A stretch of 59,426 nucleotides of DNA from Basidiobolus meristosporus CBS 931.73. Its lineage: Eukaryota > Basidiobolomycota > Basidiobolomycetes > Basidiobolales > Basidiobolaceae. Under the pieces are notes generated by a model that saw only the letters and a list, made by a program, of their open reading frames with translations, ran no database searches and was not told the origin of the DNA. The stretch spans positions 1 to 59,426 of the forward strand of contig MCFE01000550.1 in the NCBI GenBank assembly GCA_002104905.1, written 5' to 3'. Shown here in pieces: positions 47,987 to 56,477 of this stretch. A program made the position numbers and the translations under genes. How positions within the stretch are numbered: position 1 is the stretch's first letter; each line of letters starts with the position of its first letter.

Positions 47987-48637
47987 AGGGAAAGTCACCA
48001 AGTTGGTGAAATCTTTATTTGAGTTAAGAACTAATTGTTGTATCCAAGAGAAAGTGTAACAAAACTCTTAAATAGTTTAACTGTACCAAAGGGACAATTA
48101 AGTGCAGAATCTTAGAATTGTCAGAGAGTGGCGGAAATATTAGCAGAAAGATTCTGATCTAATATTGGTCTTGGATATAGCTGGGTTGGCTATAATGACA
48201 ATGATATTTGTTTGCTAGGCAGGCTAGGCTTGGTGTTCTTTGGAGTGCTAGATATACTAGGCTTGGATAGAAACCAGAACGGAATTGTTGGATTCTTATT
48301 TTTTCTGAGACAGAATCTAAATTTTGTTGAGACACACACTAAACCAAAAGGTTCAGTAAACTTTATATATACTTTTCTGATCAAGTTGAATTAGTAAGTG
48401 CCAAGGGACTGGATAGATTGAAATCAATTTGAGTGTTCATAGGTGCTTAAGATAAATGAAAATTACATCATCAATCACCTGATGTCTTGGCAACTGCACA
48501 GTGGTTGGATAGATCTCAGATGACTAATCACCTGGGAAGGCTTGGCAGATAGGTTGATAACATAATGACCATTTGAAAATAGATCAGGTGTGATAGCTAA
48601 AAATAGATTCTGAGGTGGGATAAAATACACTGTAACT
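47987..48637 (-). mobile_element. LINE copy 2: family C 3' end, interrupted
   Basis: The first 48 bases (AGGGAAAGTCACC, AAGTTGGTGAAATC, then GAGTTAAGAACTAAT) match the 3' end of copy 9 (57380 onwards). After 48035 the match stops. A possible solo LTR follows, and then about 75 bp I cannot assign. This is either a very short 5'-truncated element followed by other DNA, or a longer element hit by an LTR retrotransposon. Confidence 0.5.
48036..48562. mobile_element. Possible solo LTR
   Basis: Starts TGTTGTATCC and ends GGTTGATAACA, imperfectly inverted ends of the TG..CA kind. It is flanked on both sides by TAAT (48032-48035 and 48563-48566), which could be a 4-bp target duplication. It holds a TATATATAC stretch (about 48365). 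No coding sequence or second LTR is seen. The evidence is weak, because four-base matches arise easily by chance. Confidence 0.25.
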
Positions 48638-48649
48638 GGGTTAGGGGGG
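48638..48649 (+). repeat. Telomere stub 3
   Basis: GGGTTAGGGGGG immediately before the 3' end of LINE copy 3. Confidence 0.7.
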
Positions 48650-48713
48650 AGGGAAAGTCACCAAGGCAGGTGAAATCTTTATTTGATTGCAGACAAGTCT
48701 AACTACAAATAAA
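48650..48713 (-). mobile_element. LINE copy 3: family B, only the last ~64 bp
   Basis: Contains the hairpin, TTTATTT and the ACAAATAAAG block of family B, and stops there. GGGTTAGGGGGG lies on its left and GGGTTAGGG on its right. It is an extreme 5' truncation captured between two telomere stubs. Confidence 0.75.
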
Positions 48714-48722
48714 GGGTTAGGG
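48714..48722 (+). repeat. Telomere stub 4
   Basis: GGGTTAGGG directly after the 5' end of copy 3, continuing into degenerate G-rich sequence (TGTAGG, AGTAAGGG, CTAGG). Confidence 0.65.
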
Positions 48723-49340
48723 TGTAGGTGTTATAGTAAGGGCTAGGAAAAGGTTAGAAGAGCAGGGGGTCTGGGGGACGCAGTCCCCTAGAGAATAAAA
48801 AAGCAGGGGGTTTGGGGGATGCAATCCCCTATACTGCTCCCATACTCTTTAAATTCCCATTGGATTACTTTTCTCTCATTCTTGGTTCTGGTCCCTTAGG
48901 GTTAGAATTCCTCCTCCTAACCCTTATCACCCTAACCATAAATATTTTTACCCTACAATTGGCACATTGTCTGCTCATATAGTGGGCATGTCTGGGCCAA
49001 TATTTGTCTCCCTATACTGTCCATATGCTCTGTATAAGTCTTGATGACTATTTAATTAATAAATTGTTATTTTTAATGTATATCTAATAATTAATGGGAT
49101 TCATCCCAATCTGACCACAATCCCATATTTTGATAAGCTTTGGGCACCACAAATTGCGCGGCCCTAATATGATAAAAAAATTCATGGCCAATACAAATTT
49201 TCTGTAACCCAATTGCTTTTACCAAATATAAAGTGTATCCCAAAGTTCAATATATATTATGGCTATAATAGAAACTTTATTTGACACCATTGCAACTACT
49301 ACTTATGTTCTATGCGCACATGTATCCCGCAGGAATTGTA
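48723..49340. other. Subtelomeric spacer with G-rich doublet and inverted telomere motifs
   Basis: Two related G-rich units (about 48762-48798 and 48801-48833), each GCAGGGGGT.TGGGGGA followed by CGCAGTCCCCT or TGCAATCCCCT, can fold as hairpins. Further right TTAGGGTTAG (48896-48905) is followed by CCTAACCC (48916-48923) and CCCTAACC (48930-48937), that is telomere motifs in opposite orientation. The rest is AT-rich and unassigned. Confidence 0.5.
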
Positions 49341-49346
49341 AAACTT

Positions 49347-49812
49347 AGCCACGTGGTACAAAAGTGATTTTATTTTTCATCATGATAGTTTAACATGAGT
49401 CCCTAACGCACTTTTATAGTGCGTGGTAACCATACCCCAACAGGTTTTAAGGATACCCACTTGCTACATTTACTTGTGTCTAGTGGGAGTTAGCAATCAT
49501 CAGCCGCGTGGTAATAAAGTGCTTTTATTTTTCATCATGATAGTTTTACATGAGTCCTTAACGCACTTTCATAGTGCACGGTAACCATACCCCAACAGGT
49601 TTTAAGGATACCCACTTGCTACGTTTACTTGTGTCTAGCGGGAGTTATCAATCATCAGCCACACGGTAATAAAGTGCTTTTATTTTTCATCATGATAGTT
49701 TTACATGAGTCCCTAATGCACTTTTATAGTGCACGGTACCCATACCCCCAGAAAGTAGTGTGGATGCTTACTTTAAACGCTCACTTGTGTATTGTACAGA
49801 CTATCAACAAAC
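49347..49812. repeat. Tandem satellite, three units of ~155 bp
   Basis: Units begin at AGCCACGTGGTA (49347), AGCCGCGTGGTA (49502) and AGCCACACGGTA (49657), and a partial fourth starts at 49813. They share TTTTATTTTTCATCATGATAG, a palindrome GCACTTTTATAGTGC and CATACCCCAACAGGTTTTAA. Units 1-2 and 2-3 are close to identical; the third diverges after the CCATACCCC block. Confidence 0.85.
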
Positions 49813-49829
49813 AGCCGCGTGGGAATGGA

Positions 49830-50207
49830 ACATCATAGAAAAGCATTGCTTTGTTGTTAGCAAGTATTGATGCGCAAATAGTGGTACTATGTGAATTATT
49901 GAGTAACTATTTACTCTAGTTGGTTCCAAGATATTCCTAGACAATATGCTCAAAATCAATATTAGCATCAATAGCTTGCTCTTTGATCACTAAACCACCG
50001 CACCCAATATGAGGTGGCCTTGGTTTTGTCTAGCTGTCAAGGAATGAAACCAGAGTACAGTCACAAGAGAGGCAAAAGTGAAATGTGATGAAGTAAGTGT
50101 ATATGAAAGTAATATAAATCTACAGGACAGAAGAGAACAACCAGTAGTTAAACAGCACTCACTGACACTCCACCAAGTAGAGCACCAACACGGACAATAA
50201 ACAAGTC
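49830..50207. other. Unassigned spacer
   Basis: About 380 bp between the satellite and the orphan ORF. No recognised gene or repeat. It may include the promoter of the ORF at 50208. Confidence 0.4.
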
Positions 50208-50669
50208 ATGAGGGGAAAGCTTAAGGACCGCTACTTGGGGATCAAGACCAAAAGAGGAAGCTGCCTCTACCATAGCAGTCCTTGCGCTCCAAAGGAAGAC
50301 CAAGAGTCTATTATAGACAAAGATTGCGGCAAGAAGAGCAGTACAATTACCAGTTCTGGTAGTGGTACCTTTGGAAGTCCCAAATACCTGGAGAAAACTT
50401 GGAAAAAATTGGCAGATGACTCAGTTGTCCTGAGGAGAAAACAAACCAATGCGATTGAGCAGTTCCAAAACAAACTTCAGCTTAGTTCTTCTTTGCCTCA
50501 CTATAAAGTACTCCAAGTGGCTTATTTGGATTATAAGCGTATGAAGAAGAATCAGGCAGAGACTGATAAATTAAGTGATAGTCAATTGCATCACTTCTTA
50601 GATCAGGTAGAGAAACAGTCGCACAGCCAAGAGACGGAACAAGAATTGACAATTACAGAAACCAAATAA
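50208..50669 (+). CDS. Orphan 153-residue protein next to a telomere stub
   Basis: Starts with ATG (MRGKLKDRYLGIKTKRGSC) and runs without introns to TAA. It is Lys/Ser/Gln-rich; the second half (KTWKKLADDSVVLRRKQTNA, then YKVLQVAYLDYKRMKKNQ) should be helical, and a charged coiled-coil-like tail follows. AATAAAATAAAA directly after the stop (50693-50706) looks like a polyadenylation region and is followed at once by a telomere-like stub and LINE copy 4. It is the only plus-strand frame among the repeats. No family is recognised; it could be a real subtelomeric gene or a transposon remnant. Confidence 0.45.
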   Translation: MRGKLKDRYLGIKTKRGSCLYHSSPCAPKEDQESIIDKDCGKKSSTITSSGSGTFGSPKYLEKTWKKLADDSVVLRRKQTNAIEQFQNKLQLSSSLPHYKVLQVAYLDYKRMKKNQAETDKLSDSQLHHFLDQVEKQSHSQETEQELTITETK

Positions 50670-50706
50670 TTTTGCCAATGTAGTTTTGCATTTTAATAAA
50701 ATAAAA

Positions 50707-50716
50707 GGGTAGGGGG
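50707..50716 (+). repeat. Telomere-like stub 5
   Basis: GGGTAGGGGG, a TTAGGG-related unit lacking one T, before the 3' end of LINE copy 4. Confidence 0.55.
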
Positions 50717-51405
50717 AGACAGTCACGAACAGGTGAAATCTTTATTTCAGTTGAAACAAAGAAGCCAGCGCTACTGTTGTAGCTTTGATACAAGCGTGTG
50801 TAGCTGAGGGGAATTTGTAGGTAAGTTGATAAGAAGTGATGATAGTTCTTCAGTGCTCAAGACACTGTTCAGTGGGAAGGGGGGTAGCAAGAGAGGTAAG
50901 AATGACTTGTGAACAACATTAATGAGGGGAATGTGATAAGGATTGATATTCATCATAAAGGGAGTGTGCTGCTGCAGATATTGCTGCCAAAGGTCTGTCA
51001 AGTACTTCAGGTAGGCCAGCTTGGGTTTTTCTGACTGCAGAATATAGTGAGCAAACTTCTTGACTTCAGGATCTCCCAGTAGAGTTCTCCAGCAGGAGCC
51101 AGGTGTAGTGTGGTGTGTTCTCTTCCAGGCCTTAATCAGTGGGTTCTTGCAGTTGTGAAGTCTGAGGTATAATCTGGTTCTAAGGTAGAGAAGTCTGATC
51201 TTATAGGGCATAAACCCAAAAGCACCAAGAATAGCATGTCTGTAGGGGCATTCAGGCAAATGAGGCACCAAGGAGGTAATGCACCATACTGCAAACTTGT
51301 CAAGCTTAGTGCAGTCTCTAGAAGTAAGAGAGAGAAGTGGTAAGCCAAATTCCAGGACAGGGAAGACAAACTGCTTGAGTAGAAGGAGGCAGCTGGGAGA
51401 TGAAG
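50717..51405 (-). mobile_element. LINE copy 4: family A, 5'-truncated ORF2 end
   Basis: The 3' end has AGTCACGAACAGGTGAAATC; one base of the hairpin stem is changed compared with other A copies. ORF2 sequence ends at the stop at 50771 (…LHTLVSKLQQ) and covers about 210 C-terminal residues, including LDKFAVWCITSLVPHLPECP and GAFGFMPYKIRLLYLR. The copy breaks off where the intact relative reads GAAGTTGTAGG and here continues GAAGTTAGGGG, that is directly into the next stub with a GTT overlap. Confidence 0.85.
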
Positions 51406-51412
51406 TTAGGGG
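51406..51412 (+). repeat. Telomere stub 6
   Basis: TTAGGGG between copies 4 and 5. Confidence 0.6.
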
Positions 51413-52327
51413 AGGGAAAGTCACCAAAGTAGGTGAAATCTTTATTTGATTTCAGACAAGTCTAACTACAAATAAAGAAGCCAGCTGGGAATAGAAGATT
51501 CCCAAAGTAAACACTAAGTTGAATATGAATAAATCTAAGCTAAAGTTAAGGCACAATCCCAGAGTACACTGGAGTTCAGGTTCATGGGGGAGTGAAGTAG
51601 ATAAGCTTGAGAGATATAATAATCTTTGAGGAAGTGGGTAACAGCAGGTGAAGGGGAGTTTTTGATAAGTGAAGTGAATCTTGAGATCAGAGATTCCTCT
51701 AATGAGAAGGTCTTGTAAACTGGAGAATCAGGAAACTCTTTGAAGGCATGGTCAGTAGGTTCCCAGTAAAACTGGTCAGAGACATTTTTAGAGAACTCTT
51801 TAGCAATACTTTTGTCAAGTACTACCTCCAGAGTGTGATGGTTGATAACTCTCATGTTGACAATCTTGGATAAGTTGTAACCTTGTTGCTTGAGATACAT
51901 CCTATGCTCAGATATAGGAATAAACTCCACATTGGCAAAGTAGCAGACAGCCCAGTCAGTAGCAGGAGGCAAATCAGAAGTGGCAGGAAACTTTCTTTTG
52001 GTCTTGGGAGGAGCAGCAGGATGTCTTGAGGAAGCAGGAACAGACTTTTTGACAACTTCAGAGTAGGAAGAGTGAGCAGGAGCAGATGATTCTTGGGGAG
52101 TCTTGTTGGCAGGAAGAGTTGGCACAGGGACAATAGATTCTTGCAGATCAGAGAAGGCAGAAAAGAGCTTTTGAACTTGTTTCTTGAGTAGAGCATTTTC
52201 AGCTTCAACAAGTGCAAGCCTTTCCTCAAGGAAAGATATCTGAAGGGAATGGAGTGAAGGCATAAGAAATAAGAAGAAGAGGGTAAGAAAGGGTGGGTGG
52301 GTGGGAAAATTAGCAGGGAGAAGAGAA
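51413..52327 (-). mobile_element. LINE copy 5: family B, complete-looking ORF1-only element
   Basis: About 915 bp: shared 3' hairpin and TTTATTT, the AAATAAAGAAGCCAGCTGGG block, an intact ORF1 (51535-52263) and a 64-base leader that is pyrimidine-rich in the sense strand. The 5' boundary coincides with that of copy 1. No endonuclease or reverse transcriptase is encoded. Confidence 0.8.
51535..52263 (-). CDS. Family-B LINE ORF1, intact, 242 residues
   Basis: Starts with ATG at 52263. Residues about 8-42 (ISFLEERLALVEAENALLKK and following) form a leucine-rich coiled coil, as in the trimerising part of LINE ORF1 proteins. A Pro/Ser/Ala linker (about 48-90) is followed by a globular region beginning LPPATDWAVCYFANVEFIPI and MYLKQQGYNLSKIVNM, with HHTLEVVLDKSIAKEF. 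The equivalent region of family-A ORF1 (LPPASTWTVVYLKQVPWTPI, LSRIVNL, KILEVILDQNIADPF) is clearly homologous, so this is an ORF1/Gag-type nucleic-acid chaperone rather than a host gene. It has no enzyme domain. Confidence 0.8.
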   Translation of the reverse strand: MPSLHSLQISFLEERLALVEAENALLKKQVQKLFSAFSDLQESIVPVPTLPANKTPQESSAPAHSSYSEVVKKSVPASSRHPAAPPKTKRKFPATSDLPPATDWAVCYFANVEFIPISEHRMYLKQQGYNLSKIVNMRVINHHTLEVVLDKSIAKEFSKNVSDQFYWEPTDHAFKEFPDSPVYKTFSLEESLISRFTSLIKNSPSPAVTHFLKDYYISQAYLLHSPMNLNSSVLWDCALTLA

Positions 52328-52338
52328 GGGTTAGGGGG
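52328..52338 (+). repeat. Telomere stub 7
   Basis: GGGTTAGGGGG between copy 5 (5' end) and copy 6 (3' end). Confidence 0.7.
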
Positions 52339-52742
52339 AGACAGTCACCAACAGGTGAAATCTTTATTTCAGTTGAAACAAAGAAGCCAGCGCTACTGTT
52401 GTAGCTTTGATACAAGAGTGTGTAGCTGAGGGGAATTTGTAGGTAGGTTAATAAGAAGTGATGATAGTTCTTCAGTGCTCAAGACACTGTTCAGTGGGAA
52501 GGGGGGTAGCAAGAGAGGTAAGAATGACTTGTGAACAACATTAATGAGGGGAATGTGATAAGGATTGATATTCATCATAAAGGGAGTGTGCTGCTGCAGA
52601 TATTGCTGCCAAAGGTCTGTCAAGTACTTCAGGTAGGCCAGCTTGGGTTTTTCTGACTGCAGAATATAGTGAGCAAACTTCTTGACTTCAGGATCTCCAA
52701 GTATAGTTCTCCAGCAGGAGCCAGGTGTAGTGTGGTGTGTTC
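52339..52742 (-). mobile_element. LINE copy 6: family A, 5'-truncated, ~400 bp
   Basis: The 3' hairpin AGTCACCAACAGGTGAAATC is intact. It encodes the last ~115 residues of ORF2 (stop at 52393). It is truncated where copy 7 reads GTGTTCTCTTCC, here GTGTTCTTAGGG, so the break overlaps the telomere unit by TCT/TT. Confidence 0.85.
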
Positions 52743-52757
52743 TTAGGGTTAGGGGGG
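52743..52757 (+). repeat. Telomere stub 8, two units
   Basis: TTAGGGTTAGGGGGG, the longest clean telomere stub in the array, between copies 6 and 7. Confidence 0.8.
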
Positions 52758-52811
52758 AGACAGTCACCAACAGGTGAAATCTTTATTTCAGTTGAAACAA
52801 AGAAGCCAGCG

Positions 52812-55566
52812 CTACTGTTGTAGCTTTGATACAAGAGTGTGTAGCTGAGGGGAATTTATAGGTAAGTTAATAAGAAGTGATGATAGTTCTTCAGTGCTCA
52901 AGACACTGTTCAGTGGGAAGGGGGGTAGCAAGAGAGGTAAGAATGCCTTGTGAACAACATTAATGAGGGGAATATGATATGGATTGATATTCATCATAAA
53001 GGGAGTGTGCTGCTGCAGATATTGCTGCCAAAGGTCTGTCAAGTACTTCAGGTAGGCCAGCTTGGGTTTTTCTGACTGCAGAATATAGTGAGCAAACTTC
53101 TTGACTTCAGGATCTCCAAGTATAGTTCTCCAGCAGGAGTCAGGTGTAGTGTGGTGTGTTCTCTTCCAGGCCTTAATCAGTGGGTTGTTGCAGTTGTGAA
53201 GTCTGAGGTATAATCTGGTTCTAAGGTAGAGAAGTCTGATCTTATAGGGCATAAACCCAAAAGCACCAAGAATAGCATGTCTGTAGTGGCATTCAGGCAA
53301 ATGAGGCACCAAGGAGGTAATGCACCATACTGCAAACTTGTCAAGCTTAGTGCAGTCTCTAGAAGTAAGAGAGAGAAGTGGTAAGCCAAATTCCAGGACA
53401 GGGAAGACAAACTGCTTGAGTAGAAGGAGGCAGCTGGGAGCTGAAGTTGTAGGAGGAGTAACAGCCAGTAGCTTGTGGAGTGCCTGTCTTGCCAGGATAA
53501 TTCTCTTCTTCAGGTGTGCTCCAGAGTCTAGTCCAGTAGGAAGGAAAGGAAAGCCAAGATATGTAGCAGAAACCTGAGCAGGTAGAGTGGAGTTCTCCAA
53601 GTTGATGGGAGAGCCCAAAGGTACTGTCTTTGCAATGGAAAGCTGGAGATTATTCTTCTGCAGATACTGGTGGATGGTCTGGGAGTCTTGTTGCACATTG
53701 GAGGAGGATATTCTGATGTCATCAGCAAAGAGAGTAACCAGGCAGTCAGCTGAGAGTCTTGGGAAATCATTCAGGAAGATGGCAAACAGTATAGGACCAA
53801 GCATAGAGCCTTGAACCACTCCATTAGGAACTGAGAACACAGCTGATTGCTCACTTGGGTGCAGAATTCTTGCTTGTGGATCCAGAAACAGAGACCTGAC
53901 AAGGAGGGTGAGAGAGGTACTGGAGAAGCATTGCAACTTGGACCAAAGCAGATTTCTGTCAACTGAATCAAAGGCCTTAGTAATATCAAACAGAACAGAG
54001 GGATACTTGCACTGGAGAGAGTGATCTTGGCTAAGTATGACTGCATATTCCAAGGAGAGGCCAGGAACAAAGCCAAACTGTGCAGGATGAAACTTGAGAG
54101 AGTCAGAGTAGAGCTCCTGAGCAAGCAGAAGCTCAAACACCTTTCTGCAGGTGGGCAGCAGAGATATTGGCCTGTAGGAGCTAGGATCCAGGTGCTTTCC
54201 TTTACCCTTGTACAGTGGCAGAACATTTGCAAAGGACCATTCCTCAGGAGTAGAAAGCTGGGCTGAGCATTGCTGAAACAGTGGAAGCAGAAGTGCAGAC
54301 ATGGCCTTGGTACTAGTCTTCAGAAGCTCATAGGAGATTGTGTCCACACCTGGAGCTGTAGAGTTGGGAAGCCTCTTGAGCACATTATGGATTCTCCTTT
54401 GATCAAGTGCAAGTGGGATGGGCAGAGTCTTGAAGTCAGGATGAAAGCCAGGAGTTGAGTACTGCTTTGTAGAGAAGAAGATGTTAGCCAGCTGTTCTGT
54501 TGAAGGTAACTTCCTGGAAGAGGGCCTCATTGCCCTGTAGAGTCTTGATACTGTTCTTGTTATAGAGTTGGAAGATTGCAGAGGCAAGGAACTCATAATA
54601 TGATCCCAGAGCTGAGTATGCAGAGTGTGGTGAATTGCCTTGGAGTGGTGTATTGCTGTCAGGAGGAGTTTCTCTGTTTTTGGGTTAGGGAAACTCAGGT
54701 AGCTTTGTTGCAGGGCTAAAACAATGGATTCCCATTTTCTTGAGGTAACAGCAGTAGTCTTGCATGGCAGTGAGAGGGAGGCAGACACCAGAATCAGATG
54801 CTTCACAAAGAGCCAGGCATAGTTGAGATCATCTGGCAGAGAAAGTAGCAAACTTGCAAGCTTCAAGTAGTTCCCAAAGTCTTTCTTCTGATTCTTAGTA
54901 GCTTTGTGGGTGAGCACAGTAAGTTTTGGCAGCTTCCTCTTCACAACTGGTTGCATAGAAAGGGACCAGGCTGGGTGGTCAGAGGCTCTCAAGGATCCTA
55001 GCTCAGCTCCAGAGAATTGCTTAACTTCATTCACAAAGTAGAGGGCAGCAGCAGAAGGGCAGATCCAGTCAACACATCTTTTCTCAGATTGAGCACCTAG
55101 TGCTAGCAGGTGGCTTTCTCTCAGGAAGTTCAGTAGGAATGTAGACCTTGGCTTCATTCTTGCAGTCAGAGTAGTCTTGTTCTCAGGATGGGGAATGTTG
55201 AGATCTCCAAGCAAGATAACAGGTGTTGATATAGATTGTTGGTATTGCTGAACCTTCTGGCATATAACTTGCACTTCCTGAAGGGCAAGACTTGGAGGCA
55301 GATAGCAGAGTACCAGACTGATAGTTGGCAACTGGAGAGCAGTCACAGTAAGGGGAGTAAAGAGGAACACAGAGCTGAGGAGTATTGATGGTAGAAGAGA
55401 TGAAGCAGATAGAGGAGGTATTCTTTGTTCTAGGAGTAGAAAAGCAATATAGATTAGTCAAAAGTATAGAGGGTAGCTGAACATCAATCAAACACAGGAG
55501 GGAAAATCTTGAAAGAAGTCTCTCTAGAGTTGGTCTTGATGGCTGTATGCTGTTGCAGTTAAGCAA
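52812..55566 (-). pseudogene. Family-A LINE ORF2: APE-type endonuclease and reverse transcriptase, one frameshift
   Basis: An N-terminal frame starting near 55566 (LLNCNSIQPSRPTLERLL, the usual endonuclease opening) passes by a frameshift near 55370 into an 852-residue frame. The endonuclease motifs LLGDLNIPHPE and SDHPAWSL follow. The reverse transcriptase has YKGKGKHLDPSSYRPISLLP, FGFVPGLSLEYAVILSQDHS, FDITKAFDSVDRNLLW, NGVVQGSMLGPILFAIFLND and the active site LFADDIRI. No RNase H or zinc knuckle is visible after it. The C-terminal domain ends LHTLVSKLQQ, 54 bases before the end of the element. It belongs to the APE-type non-LTR retrotransposons (L1/Tad-like); the exact clade is not decided. 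Confidence 0.85.
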
Positions 55567-55581
55567 CAGAACTTCAGGTAG

Positions 55582-56465
55582 TCAGGCAGAGGTTGTAGCT
55601 TCTTCAGAGGCAGCATTGATAATGTGACCTGCAGAGTCCCAGAGCTCTTCAAATGGTGCATCACTTAAGTCAGCAAGGAGGGAAATGGCATGATTCTTGA
55701 GGAAGTATGCCACATCATAGGAGGGGGCTTGTCTCTTGATGGCAGCAAAGAAAGACAGAATGGCAACATGGGCTGGAGGCTTGTTGAACAGTAGAGAGTC
55801 AGAGGATTCAGATTCTTCAGGCACAATCTTGAAGTCAGTTTTCAGCCAGTTAAGGTTCTTCTCCACAAAGGCAACAAATGGGTCAGCAATGTTTTGGTCT
55901 AGGATAACCTCCAGAATCTTCCCTTTTCTCCAGGCCAGGTTGACAATTCTTGAGAGCTGAATATTGCATGCCTTGAGTGCTTTCCTGATGTTGGAAATGG
56001 GGGTCCAGGGAACTTGCTTCAAGTACACCACAGTCCAGGTAGAAGCTGGTGGTAGGTTTGCTGGGGGCTTGTAAGTCCTTCTGTGTTGCAATGGAGCTGC
56101 AGTAGTCAGATTGGAGTCCACATTCTCAGTAGAAGGTTTTCTTGATGTATCTTGCTGAATAGTACTGGAGCTGGATGTGCTGATAATTCTTGCTAGAACC
56201 TTGCCTGCATAAGGTCTGAGGTATAGCTGAGGTGACTGTAGAGGTGGTGGCAGCTGGTGCAGGTGGAGAGGCAGAGACTGAAGCAGGAACTGAGGTCACC
56301 TGGGAGAAGGCAGTGGAAGCAGGTTTTCTGGGAGGAACAGAGTTCGCTATCCAGTTGTTCTGTAAAACACTGGAGTAGCTTTTCTGTGGAACAGGATCTT
56401 GCTCTTGAACAGGAACATAAGCAGGAGGCTGGGGCTGAGCAGTAGTGGTAAGGCAGTGGCACTCA
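55582..56465 (-). pseudogene. Family-A LINE ORF1, disrupted and probably 5'-truncated
   Basis: The C-terminal 179 residues are open, with RRTYKPPANLPPASTWTVVY, LKACNIQLSRIVNL and KILEVILDQNIADPF, homologous to the family-B ORF1. Upstream, a Pro/Ala/Ser/Thr-rich linker lies in another frame, joined by a frameshift at about 56150-56220. The ORF1 stop (TGA at 55584-55582) is followed in the same frame by the start of the endonuclease sequence, with no ATG between, so ORF2 may depend on readthrough or reinitiation. Confidence 0.65.
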
Positions 56466-56477
56466 GGGTTAGGGGGG
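56466..56477 (+). repeat. Telomere stub 9
   Basis: GGGTTAGGGGGG between copies 7 and 8. Confidence 0.75.

Larger units (their letters stand above)
52758..56465 (-). mobile_element. LINE copy 7: family A, longest copy (~3.7 kb)
   Basis: From the shared 3' end it runs through ORF2 (52812 to about 55566) and into ORF1 (55582 to about 56465). It ends at a telomere stub inside ORF1, before any coiled coil is seen, so it is probably 5'-truncated. Frame breaks occur in ORF1 and in the endonuclease region, so it is likely inactive unless these are sequencing errors. Confidence 0.85.

Noticed and set aside
51852-52415. Open frame running from LINE copy 6 through the telomere stub into copy 5 (and a similar one at 56126-56554)
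   Set aside because: Each begins at a non-ATG codon in the 3' untranslated part of one element and crosses a junction by chance; the real ORF1 lies in another frame.
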